Assembly: GCA_022447885.1 (NCBI GenBank)
Contig: JAKUTA010000037.1
Span: 1-8,962 of the forward strand
DNA: 8,962 nucleotides
Direction: 5' to 3'
Origin: Candidatus Poseidoniales archaeon
Lineage (GTDB): Archaea; Thermoplasmatota; Poseidoniia; Poseidoniales; Thalassarchaeaceae
The notes under the pieces: model-generated
The model's input: only the letters and a program-made list of their open reading frames with translations
What the model was told of the DNA's origin: nothing
Databases searched by the model: none
Position numbers and translations under genes: made by a program
In this document: one piece after another, positions 1 through 6,843 of the stretch
Position numbering within the stretch: the stretch's first letter is position 1
How the letters are laid out: every line of letters begins with the position of its first letter

Positions 1-3000
1 CGCGGCTCACCGTAGGCGATCTGGAATGTCCATTCGTTCGTGCCGCGCAGCGCATCGACGTCGGTGGCGATGGCGAGCAAGGTGGCTTCTCCCTCGCTGA
101 AGCGGTTGTCCACGAGCAGCTCGAATCCCCACATGTAGTGGCGAGTGTCCGGAAACTGGCAGTCAGGCCAATCGACGGGCGAGGAGGTCATCGGAGCGAT
201 GGTTCCCGCCTGCGCCACCGTGAACGATACTTCTTCGAGCATCCGATGTGCGTCCATCGATATCCAGCCCCGTTGCGGCGTGCCCCTGATGAGTTCGAGA
301 GGACCGCCCTCACACAAGCCTATGTCGAGCACTTCCGGGGGTTGCATGTGCAACAGCCAACTCGCTGAGAACTCCCTGGTCATGCCAGTCAAGCCATCGT
401 CGGTGAGGGTCAGCGAGAGTTCCAGGTCCCCGGGCACCAGCATCCCGTCTGCGAGCGGCAGACGAAACTCGACCGTTCCATTGGAGGACTCGTCGATCTC
501 CACATCCAACGACCGCGGAACATGTCCTGGCCAGGTCGCGGTCAATCGACCGGAGTAACCTGTCAGCGGGTCATCGACGTCACTCATCGTGATGCGCACC
601 CATTCACCCAATCCGCGGGCGAACTGCTGTTCCACACCCGAGGGGTCGATCAAGGTCAACTCCGCTTCCCACGGAACGTCATCCACAGGGATCGTGCGCG
701 TGTTCCACAGTGCGCCTAGATGGTCGTAGAGGTGCAGTTCGGCAGATTGGCGCGGACTGCCCCATTCGATGATCCAGGTCGCCGAGTAGCAGTGCAGCAG
801 AGGGTCGGTGGAATTCACGGGCTCGGCGGCGCTCACCACCCCGCGCGTGCCGATGAACACCGGAATCGCAACCGTCGCGTCGTGGTCCGCATCGACGACG
901 CAGGCGGTCAGCGTCTGCTCCACGCCGCGGGTGACCCCTGAGAGTGCTGGGTCGGACAACGGGCTGGCGCCGTCCCAGTCATCCTCGTCCACACCGGCGA
1001 CGTGGATGCCATGCCACGTCGCGGTGGCATCGGTCACCTGCAGTCCGTTCGGAACCTCCAGCAGGTCGACCAGCCCTTGGGCGTCGTGCACCTCCGCGAG
1101 CAGGTCGAGCGTGCCGACGGGGATGTCCGTCGGCACCGAGAGGCTCGCATACCATTCGACCGAATCCGAACTCGACGACTCGATGAACGTCCACTCATCG
1201 CCACTGCCGTTCACGCGCCAGCCGAGGCGGGCGCGCACGACCCCGAAGTCATCGCTGACGAGCGTCGTGCAGCCGACGACATCCCCACGCGCGGCGATCA
1301 GCGTCGAGCAGGTGAGCGACTCGACGACCGGCGGCTCGTTCACCTGCAGGTTGAGGATGCCCAGGTTGTTGTCGACGATGCGCTCCGGGTTGCTCCAGTT
1401 TCCAGCGACGTAGCGAACCACGTACTCGTTGAATCCCACGCGCGTGGGCGTGAGGTTGAGCGTCAGAATCACCCGACTGCCAGACTGGTCACCAGGTGGC
1501 ATCAGCACCGTGTGATTCGCCAGCAGCGTGCCGCCGACCCTGTCACGCACCTCGAGGTAGCCGTTCGCCGCCCCGGGCCCGAGGTTCTCCAGCAGCACCT
1601 CGACACTGCCGTTCACCCCGATGGACAGCGTGCCGTTCGTGCGCACCGCGCTGACGTTGATGTCGTGCAGGATGTCGGAGTAGGCGGCCATCTTGGGATC
1701 CCCCACCACCGTGCCCATCCACGATATGAGCGGGTTGGAGGCGTAGTAGACCTCGGCGAGGTTGTAGCCGTAGGCGTAGTAGGGAAGCAGCAGATTCGGG
1801 TACGAGACAGCCGTCAGGTATGGCTCGTAGACGTAGCCCTTCACCCCGGACACCCCATCCTCCAGCAGGTCGGCCACCAGACTCTGCCCGTAGCCCGTGT
1901 TCCAGTTGAACGAGCGCCCGCCGGTGCTCACCGCCGTCTCGGCGATCGAGCCGTCGACCCACTCGAAATGCGGTCTGATCGCCCTCAGGTTCATCGTGTC
2001 GAAATAGACTGAACCGTTGCGGGTGACGTCGTCCAACAGAGCGACCATCCTCACCTTGAACGAGGTGGCGTTCGCATGCGCGCGGAACCGGATGGTGCGT
2101 GAATTCCAACTGTCCGACAGGGTGTTGGTGCTGCTGACGTTGGTCGACAGCAGGGACCCGTTGGTGTCGTAGCCGTCGATCTCGATGCGGTAGTCGCCGT
2201 GCAGCCAGCCCTCCTTGCGCGCGTAGCCGTAGAGAATCCAGGCATGTCCTCGCAGCTCGTCAGGGAAGTCGTATTCTTGCTCGACGTAGGTCTCTCCGGT
2301 TCCCACGGCGCTGTAGTCGGGGCACTCCCAGGCCGCCTTTGCGTTGAGAGCGGCGACATCGTCGTCTGATAGTGTGCGATTCCAGACCTGCACCTCATCG
2401 ATGAGTCCCTCAAAGTGGGTGTTCCCCGCCCTGTTGACACCCATCTTGTAGAGTTCAATGCTGTCGATGTCGCCAGCTGGAACAGTACTGGTTCCAACGA
2501 GGAGCCCGCCCTTGTACATGCGCAGGGTGTTGTTCTGGAACGTCACAGCGAGATGTGTCCAACTTCCAGCATCGATCGAGCCCATCGTGTAGGTGGAGTT
2601 TGACCAGACTTGCCAGTCACCGTTGCTCCCCCCACTGGTCTCAATCTGGAATGAGTCATCATCACCTGCGACGTCGTTCACGGCGATTACAGACGAGTGC
2701 AATGATTGGCTGGAGTTCTGGGTGTTGGCCCAGAGGGAGACGGAGAAGTCGCCGCCCCAGTCGTTCACGTCCACCTTGGCGTAATCGTCGCTGCCGTCGA
2801 AGGAGTAGCAGTTGCCGAACAGGCACTGCTGCCAACTGCTGCCGTTGTTGCTGTTGAACAGGGTCAGGTCCGCCGTGCCGACCGAGTCCGCAACGGTGGT
2901 GCCGTTGCTCTCGTCGAAGGCCCAATGGTGAACCAATCCCGAAGGAGCGGCCGGCGCGCTGACGCCACGTGTGAAGGCGCTGGATGGCACCACCTGCTTG

Positions 3001-4550
3001 GTCTGGTTGGGGCCTTCCCATGAGACGATGAAGCCGGCCCAGCCACCGTGCTCGAAGAACTCGGTGCGCAACGAATGCTCACCGGCATCCAGCCATACGG
3101 TGGCGGAGACCTCGCGCATCCCGTGCACTCCCTGGTTGTCGACGATCTCCACGTCGTCGAGCCACAGTTTCGTTCCGTCGTCGCTGTCGAGATAGAAGGT
3201 CCAGTTGCCCGAACCGGGAATGGTGATGGCGCCGGTGTGTCGAGCCGACCAGTAGTCGTCGAAGCGATTGTCGAGCCCGGCCCATGTGCTGGAGGTCGCA
3301 GCATGGTCGATGTTCGGCTCGGAGCGCCAGTAGTCGGGAGTCCTTCCAGTCAGGTCGGGCATCTGACTGGAGTTGTACGAGAGTCCGGCGTTGTCGAAGT
3401 ACTCTGCGAGCAGGCCGCTGGTGGCACTCGCAACGCTGGCCGTGCAGGCAGCCGGTTCCAGCACCCCTTCCAGCGCGGAGTTGCCACCCTGTTTCACCGA
3501 AGTCTGACGACCCCAGGAGAATGTCTCACCACCTGCCAGAGGAGGGTCTTGCGCATCCCAGTACTTCGAACCTGAACTCCAGCTGGAACTCGAGGTGTCG
3601 AAGCCCGAGTTGGGCAGCCAGTTCTGCCCCCACGAACCATCGTTCGAACCCCATGATGCGTAGAACATCACGTTCGTCTCGTTGGTCACGAAGGTCGAGT
3701 TCTGGTTGAAATGGACGGACAGTCCCATCCCGCCCGCCAGCGTGGTGTTGGCGTAGTAGAGCATGTCGTTCCACCACTTGTAGCCCGAACCGTTGCGGTT
3801 GGTGGCGAGATCGAGCACGACCTGGCCGCGGTTTCCGAACGAGTTGTTCGCCTTCTCGATCAGGCCCAGCGCCGTATCGACCGAATAGCCTGTCAGCCGG
3901 GTCACCAGGTAGAATCCATACTTCTCACGGGAGAATTGCTCCATCACGCTGTCCGAGCCGGGGCCGTAGGTGTGCCCTACCCACCAGTTGACATGGATGG
4001 AATTGTTGTACTGCCCGTTGATGAGCCCGATCTCTGAATCGAATGACGCCCGCCCGTTGGTCGACCCGGAGACGCGGAGCGGGACCCCCTTGGTGGTCAC
4101 GAGATAGTTCAGTTCGTTGGTCAGGTTGCGCTCAGAGATCATCTGTCGCAGCGGGTCTGCGAAGTAGTCGTCGAACTGCTGGTTGTTGATCGTCTCACCG
4201 GTCGGAGTGCTCTCGTTGTCGAACAGGAACACGTGCTCAGATGAGATGTTGCGCGCGCCCACGAACGCCCAGCCGATGGTGCGGCTGGTGGCGCTCCTGT
4301 TGTTGATGAGCACGCCGACGTCCGAGTAATCGGTGTAGGAGAGGAAGGTGAACCCCTCGGGAACGGCGACATCCCTGAACGGCGTCTCGTTCCAGACATC
4401 TCCCGACCAGCGCGGTTGCGCCGTCCCGTCGAGGGGCGACGCATGTTCAGTGGAAAGCAGCGGTGCGACGCTCACGCACAGCAGCATGGCCACGAACAGT
4501 GAGACACAGCGTACGCTGGACACATCCCGAGACGCATTGGATGTGCTCAT
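1..4550 (-). CDS. Giant secreted multidomain protein, TIGR03790-like with PA14, LamG, CARDB and Ig-like modules (3' end outside window)
   Basis: Reading the minus strand from the ATG at 4550 gives 1516 codons without a stop, so the C-terminus lies beyond the left edge. Residues 15-33 form a hydrophobic segment behind a short polar, Arg-containing N-terminus, a likely Sec signal peptide. Residues about 50-305 resemble the N-terminal half of TIGR03790 proteins (LVTTKGVPLRV at 150-160, GFYLVTRLTG at 212-221, YASWGSNDG at 297-305). The C-terminal half of that family appears only at about 868-953 (SIAETAV, GVKGYVYEPYL at 902-912, VVGDPK at 948-953). Between them lie a PA14 domain (379-530), a LamG domain (538-738) and a jelly-roll-like stretch. 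A CARDB-like region (958-1070) and Ig-like repeats follow. N-X-S/T sequons are frequent, fitting an exported glycosylated protein. The enzymatic role of TIGR03790 is unknown to me; carbohydrate binding by the modules is family knowledge. No clear Shine-Dalgarno precedes the start. Confidence 0.9.
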   Translation of the reverse strand, partial: MSTSNASRDVSSVRCVSLFVAMLLCVSVAPLLSTEHASPLDGTAQPRWSGDVWNETPFRDVAVPEGFTFLSYTDYSDVGVLINNRSATSRTIGWAFVGARNISSEHVFLFDNESTPTGETINNQQFDDYFADPLRQMISERNLTNELNYLVTTKGVPLRVSGSTNGRASFDSEIGLINGQYNNSIHVNWWVGHTYGPGSDSVMEQFSREKYGFYLVTRLTGYSVDTALGLIEKANNSFGNRGQVVLDLATNRNGSGYKWWNDMLYYANTTLAGGMGLSVHFNQNSTFVTNETNVMFYASWGSNDGSWGQNWLPNSGFDTSSSSWSSGSKYWDAQDPPLAGGETFSWGRQTSVKQGGNSALEGVLEPAACTASVASATSGLLAEYFDNAGLSYNSSQMPDLTGRTPDYWRSEPNIDHAATSSTWAGLDNRFDDYWSARHTGAITIPGSGNWTFYLDSDDGTKLWLDDVEIVDNQGVHGMREVSATVWLDAGEHSLRTEFFEHGGWAGFIVSWEGPNQTKQVVPSSAFTRGVSAPAAPSGLVHHWAFDESNGTTVADSVGTADLTLFNSNNGSSWQQCLFGNCYSFDGSDDYAKVDVNDWGGDFSVSLWANTQNSSQSLHSSVIAVNDVAGDDDSFQIETSGGSNGDWQVWSNSTYTMGSIDAGSWTHLAVTFQNNTLRMYKGGLLVGTSTVPAGDIDSIELYKMGVNRAGNTHFEGLIDEVQVWNRTLSDDDVAALNAKAAWECPDYSAVGTGETYVEQEYDFPDELRGHAWILYGYARKEGWLHGDYRIEIDGYDTNGSLLSTNVSSTNTLSDSWNSRTIRFRAHANATSFKVRMVALLDDVTRNGSVYFDTMNLRAIRPHFEWVDGSIAETAVSTGGRSFNWNTGYGQSLVADLLEDGVSGVKGYVYEPYLTAVSYPNLLLPYYAYGYNLAEVYYASNPLISWMGTVVGDPKMAAYSDILHDINVSAVRTNGTLSIGVNGSVEVLLENLGPGAANGYLEVRDRVGGTLLANHTVLMPPGDQSGSRVILTLNLTPTRVGFNEYVVRYVAGNWSNPERIVDNNLGILNLQVNEPPVVESLTCSTLIAARGDVVGCTTLVSDDFGVVRARLGWRVNGSGDEWTFIESSSSDSVEWYASLSVPTDIPVGTLDLLAEVHDAQGLVDLLEVPNGLQVTDATATWHGIHVAGVDEDDWDGASPLSDPALSGVTRGVEQTLTACVVDADHDATVAIPVFIGTRGVVSAAEPVNSTDPLLHCYSATWIIEWGSPRQSAELHLYDHLGALWNTRTIPVDDVPWEAELTLIDPSGVEQQFARGLGEWVRITMSDVDDPLTGYSGRLTATWPGHVPRSLDVEIDESSNGTVEFRLPLADGMLVPGDLELSLTLTDDGLTGMTREFSASWLLHMQPPEVLDIGLCEGGPLELIRGTPQRGWISMDAHRMLEEVSFTVAQAGTIAPMTSSPVDWPDCQFPDTRHYMWGFELLVDNRFSEGEATLLAIATDVDALRGTNEWTFQIAYGEP
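1950..3611 (-). other. Nested insertion (CBM-like, PA14, LamG) inside the TIGR03790-like core
   Basis: This segment encodes residues 314-867 of the giant protein. It begins with NSGFD at 314, a start typical of CBM_4_9-type jelly-roll domains. At 379 that run gives way to a PA14 module (GLLAEYFDN, later FYLDSDDGTKLWLDD) and then to a LamG module (GLVHHWAFDE at 538, YSFDG, LIDEVQVWNRTL). From about 743 a further beta-rich stretch (YVEQEYDF, RIEIDGYD, VYFDTMNLRAI) looks like the missing second half of a jelly-roll. The TIGR03790-like core resumes at 868. Domain calls for PA14 and LamG are firm. The idea that the jelly-roll is itself split is an inference from motif order. One Cys lies just before the PA14 module and one just after the LamG module (743). 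Confidence 0.65.
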
Positions 4551-4597
4551 GAGATTGTCGCATGGCGGTACCCTCTCGAGAAATGTCACCACAGTGC

Positions 4598-4630
4598 GTT
4601 GCCAAGGGCAACAGCGAACGGTATATTGCC
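4598..4630 (+). promoter_or_regulatory. TATA-like element with adjacent GGCAA/TTGCC inverted repeat
   Basis: The divergent gap holds a perfect inverted repeat, GTTGCC-AAG-GGCAAC (4598-4612), followed by GTATAT at 4621-4626 and a third TTGCC half-site at 4626-4630. The AT-rich element could be the archaeal TATA box for the macro-domain gene: its centre lies 30 bp before the alternative ATG at 4654 and about 69 bp before the preferred ATG at 4693. The repeat occupies the place of a BRE or operator, so a repressor bound there could block TBP/TFB. The elements are seen directly; the regulatory role is inferred. I see no convincing TATA box for the divergent minus-strand gene in the same gap. Confidence 0.4.
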
Positions 4631-4692
4631 ATCAGCCCCCCCTGCGGCGCTGCATGTCGGATGTCATCATCGCTCGAACCTGCCGTAATGCC

Positions 4693-5289
4693 ATGCTGAA
4701 GGTCATCTTCGCCGACATCACCCGCTTCGAAGGGGGCGATGTGATGGTCACCACAGCCAACAACAGACTTGCTGGAAGGGAGGGTGTCGATGGCCTCGTC
4801 CACGATGCCGGAGGGCCCGGACTGCGAACGGCGTGCGACGCCATCGCCGCTGAGCGCCGGGCGAAGAACCTGCAGCCCTGCCCGGCTGGGACCGCGGTGA
4901 CCACCGGCGCCTTCGACCTGCCCGCCGAGAAACTCATCCACGTGACCGGACCGGACTGCCGCCGACCCAACCAGGACGAGGGCAGGAGGGACCTGCTGCG
5001 CCAATCCTACGAAGCGATGTTCATGGAACTCGCCAAACTGAAGGACGAGGAGAAGCAGACCGTGGTGGCATCACCATTGAGCATGGACATCTTCGTCTAC
5101 CCGCACCGGGAGGGGGCCCGCCTGACGATGGAGATCCTGCTCACCTGGCTCGACGCTGTGGAGGATGCCGGTGTCAAGCACTATCTGATTGTCACGCGAG
5201 AGCAGAACTTCATCACCAACCTGAAGACGATCTACCGCGAGTCCGAGGACCAGTTGCCCGGTTTCGACTCCACTCGCGAATATCGCTGA
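4693..5289 (+). CDS. Macro-domain protein with divergent ligand-binding loops
   Basis: The 198-residue product matches the macro-domain (ADP-ribose-binding) pattern over most of its length. It has an initial strand ending in FADIT (6-10), TANN at 21-24 in place of NAAN, GREGVDGLVHDAGG at 28-41 in place of the usual GGGGVDGAIHxAAG, CPAGTAVTTGAF at 63-74 and LIHVTGPD at 81-88. Characterised relatives bind or hydrolyse ADP-ribose derivatives such as O-acetyl-ADP-ribose in the cytosol. Loop 2, usually SxGIYGYP, reads SMDIFVYP (130-137), losing both glycines, so substrate or activity may differ. The start at 4693 is chosen because it begins the first domain strand. An in-frame ATG at 4654 would add 13 residues and suits a leaderless transcript from the TATA-like element at 4621. 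The frame is open further upstream, but that part only overlaps the divergent gene. It converges with the YjbQ-type gene. Confidence 0.8.
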   Translation: MLKVIFADITRFEGGDVMVTTANNRLAGREGVDGLVHDAGGPGLRTACDAIAAERRAKNLQPCPAGTAVTTGAFDLPAEKLIHVTGPDCRRPNQDEGRRDLLRQSYEAMFMELAKLKDEEKQTVVASPLSMDIFVYPHREGARLTMEILLTWLDAVEDAGVKHYLIVTREQNFITNLKTIYRESEDQLPGFDSTREYR

Positions 5290-5314
5290 GTCATTCGTGC
5301 TTCGGCGCTCGAAC

Positions 5315-5347
5315 CACAGGGGTTCAGACCCACAAGGATTCAGACCC
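5315..5347. repeat. Imperfect 16-bp tandem duplication at a convergent gene end
   Basis: The 17-base strings at 5315-5331 and 5331-5347 (first copy CACAGGGGTTCAGACCC) match at 15 of 17 positions with a 16-bp period. The second copy covers the stop codon of the minus-strand YjbQ-type gene at 5340-5342, and the first copy carries the same TGA-containing string further downstream. This probably arose by slippage. Its position between two converging genes leaves open a role in 3'-end formation, but no hairpin or T-run is evident. Confidence 0.5.
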
Positions 5348-5783
5348 GACCTGAGAGTTGGATCACCAGTTGGCGTTGGCGCGGCCTGTTGTCGAAATCC
5401 ATGAAGATGATCTGCTGCCAGGTTCCGAGCAGCATCTTCCCAGCTGAGACTGGAATCGTAAGGCTCGGACCCAACAGGCTGGCGCGGCAGTGCGAGTGGC
5501 CGTTGCCGTCGTGCCAGGTCTCGTCGTGCAGGTAGGTGATGTCCCGCGGCGCGATGCGGTCGAACAGGTCCGGGAAGTCCTGGATCAATCCCGGCTCATA
5601 CTCGATGGTGGTGATCCCGCCAGTCGAGCCGGTGCAGAACAACAGCACCTGCCCCTCGTCAAGACCTGCAGAGTCCACCATCCGCGCCACATCGCCCGTG
5701 ATGTCGACCATCTGGCCCTCTCCCTGGGTCTCCAATTCCATCCGTTCCGTTCTCATGATGCTCTCAGCCATGCTCTCGCCCAT
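5340..5783 (-). CDS. YjbQ/UPF0047 family protein (COG0432, TIGR00149)
   Basis: The 147-residue product has the standard YjbQ layout and about the usual family length of 130-140 plus a short N-terminal extension. Visible motifs are VDITGDV at 26-32, GSTGGITTIEYEPG at 52-65, the histidine cluster DGNGHSHCRASLLG at 92-105, and LGTWQQIIFMDFDNRPRQR at 119-137. The family forms small trimeric cytosolic proteins; E. coli YjbQ shows weak thiamine phosphate synthase activity, but the physiological role is not established. ATG starts in frame lie at 5783, 5771, 5756 and 5741. The longest is listed, although the family match begins near 5756 (MRTERMELE), where a weak GAGAG lies just upstream. The gene lies downstream of the tRNA on the same strand and converges with the macro-domain gene. 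Confidence 0.88.
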   Translation of the reverse strand: MGESMAESIMRTERMELETQGEGQMVDITGDVARMVDSAGLDEGQVLLFCTGSTGGITTIEYEPGLIQDFPDLFDRIAPRDITYLHDETWHDGNGHSHCRASLLGPSLTIPVSAGKMLLGTWQQIIFMDFDNRPRQRQLVIQLSGRV

Positions 5784-5830
5784 CCTTCCGGGGGAGCGTC
5801 AGGTCGTTCATTGCTGCTGCTGGATGGAAG

Positions 5831-5902
5831 TGCGAACGCCGAGAGTCGAACTCGGGTCAGCAGGTTGGGAACCTACGATCATAGCCATTAGACCACGTTC
5901 GC
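5831..5902 (-). tRNA. tRNA-Gly(CCC)
   Basis: Read on the minus strand the 72-base sequence folds as a full cloverleaf. The acceptor stem GCGAACG/CGTTCGC is perfect over seven pairs. A D-arm with GG in the loop follows, then the anticodon stem GTAGG/CCTGC (one G-U type pair) around loop TTCCCAA, a four-base variable loop TGAC, and the T-arm CCGAG-TTCGACT-CTCGG. The anticodon CCC lies at 5867-5869 and reads GGG glycine codons. The discriminator base is A, and no CCA is encoded, so it must be added after transcription. There is no intron. It lies 40 bp downstream of the RuvC/YqgF-like gene on the same strand but has its own TATA-like box. Confidence 0.96.
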
Positions 5903-5923
5903 ATCGGCACGCCGACCGGTCAC

Positions 5924-5932
5924 CAATAATTG
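5924..5932 (-). promoter_or_regulatory. TATA-like box for tRNA-Gly
   Basis: The minus-strand string CAATTATTG is the only AT-rich island in the 40-bp gap between the RuvC/YqgF-like gene and the tRNA. Its centre lies 26 bp before the first tRNA base, the usual archaeal TATA spacing. This supports an archaeal promoter with transcription starting at or very near the mature tRNA 5' end. Confidence 0.55.
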
Positions 5933-5942
5933 AGGACTCGGG

Positions 5943-6815
5943 TCAGCGACCGTTGCCGCCGCGACGACGTTGCTCGTCGAGCGCCTCGGTCATCGACAGC
6001 CTGCCGACAGCCACCGCCTGGGCGAGTTCTCCCGGCAGCGTCAGTCGACCGCCGCTCTGCTGGCGGCTCCTGTCCTGGATCTCACGCACCTCACCCGGAG
6101 TCGGACGGACCGGTCGGCGGTCGCGGACGGGCACCCCTTCGAGTTGCGCGATCCTTGCCGCCGACACGTGATGCTGGTGCCGTGGAGTCCCGGCCGAAGT
6201 GGTGCTCTCATCGACCCGTTCCACTTCCAATCCGCGCGTGAGGCTCACGTTCGCCAGCCGCGTGCCGATGGTCGGCGAGCCGTCGCCGATCCGCACCACC
6301 GCCCGCTCATGCTCGATGGTACGCAACAGGTCGCCGATGCGGTCGACCGTCTCGTCGATGCCCTCCAACTGCTCGACTCCCAGCAACAGGCCATCGCCCA
6401 ACCACGCGAGTCCCGGCCGCGGCCCGGGGTCGATGCCGAACGCCAGCAGGCTCACCGGTCCGTGCCAGTTGGCCAGACGCTGCGCCTGCTCGATTCCCAG
6501 CTCCACCTCCTCGACGGTGCAACCCACCCCGCCGGGAAGATTCGATTCGGCGACCTCCTCTGGCGTCGCCAGCCAGATTCCCTGCGGCTCCGGGAGCGGC
6601 GCATCGTGGGGGATCTGCACGCAGGGGATGCGCTTGCGTTTCATCGCTGCCAGCAGGCGGTAGGCCAGGCGGAAGTCCGAGGTTCGAACGACCAGTGTCC
6701 CCACGGGGCTTGGTAGGCCGCGCCATATCTCAAGGGTTGTGCTTCCGGTGTTGGCGGTGAGGAGGGTTCGACCGGCGAAACAGGCACCGTCCGGCGGATA
6801 ACGACCGGAGCGCAT
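5943..6815 (-). CDS. Archaeal RuvC/YqgF-like RNase H-fold protein
   Basis: The 290-residue product has three parts. Residues about 40-90 (VRTSDFRLAYRLLAAMKRKR, then IPCVQIP) look like a small alpha/beta domain. Residues about 122-225 look like an RNase H/RuvC fold: FGIDPGPRPGLAWLGDG starts at 126 with a likely metal-binding D129. RIGDG (175-179) gives D178 on a later strand, VDESTTS (201-207) gives D202/E203, and HQHHVSAARIA (213-223) forms the final helix. The C-terminus (TPGEVREIQDRSRQQSGGR from 239, then a helical tail) resembles a conserved segment I recall from uncharacterised archaeal proteins. RuvC-fold enzymes cut Holliday junctions, while YqgF relatives act on RNA; no function is shown for this branch. 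A GGTG Shine-Dalgarno-like motif precedes the ATG. The gene is head to head with an Hjc-like gene across 28 bp. Confidence 0.75.
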   Translation of the reverse strand: MRSGRYPPDGACFAGRTLLTANTGSTTLEIWRGLPSPVGTLVVRTSDFRLAYRLLAAMKRKRIPCVQIPHDAPLPEPQGIWLATPEEVAESNLPGGVGCTVEEVELGIEQAQRLANWHGPVSLLAFGIDPGPRPGLAWLGDGLLLGVEQLEGIDETVDRIGDLLRTIEHERAVVRIGDGSPTIGTRLANVSLTRGLEVERVDESTTSAGTPRHQHHVSAARIAQLEGVPVRDRRPVRPTPGEVREIQDRSRQQSGGRLTLPGELAQAVAVGRLSMTEALDEQRRRGGNGR

Positions 6816-6820
6816 TTGAA

Positions 6821-6824
6821 CACC
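6821..6824 (-). promoter_or_regulatory. Shine-Dalgarno-like GGTG before the RuvC/YqgF-like start
   Basis: On the minus strand GGTG stands five bases before the ATG at 6815 and matches part of the archaeal GGAGGTGA consensus. It supports this start, but four bases can match by chance in GC-rich DNA. Confidence 0.35.
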
Positions 6825-6843
6825 CTGTAGACCATCCTGCGCG

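Noticed and set aside
145..558. Plus-strand open frame near the left edge
   Set aside because: It is antisense to the giant protein, is Ser/Pro-rich with no domain pattern, and overlaps other chance frames.
1002..2012. A 336-codon open frame on the plus strand
   Set aside because: It lies fully antisense to the giant minus-strand protein, whose frame carries recognisable domain motifs in the same region. Its translation is rich in Arg, Val and His with no motif, typical of a GC-rich shadow frame.
1543..2497. Minus-strand open frames overlapping the giant gene in other frames
   Set aside because: They are low-complexity Arg/Gly/Ser-rich translations in shifted frames. The in-phase frame reads straight through with no frameshift, so they do not signal a broken gene.
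4348..4692. N-terminal extension of the macro-domain frame back to 4348
   Set aside because: The extension crosses the divergent gap and overlaps the 5' end of the giant gene. The macro-domain fold begins at 4693, and the added residues show no recognisable domain.
5970..6716. A 248-codon plus-strand frame opposite the RuvC/YqgF-like gene
   Set aside because: The minus-strand frame has coherent RNase H-fold motifs and a plausible Shine-Dalgarno; this plus-strand frame has neither.
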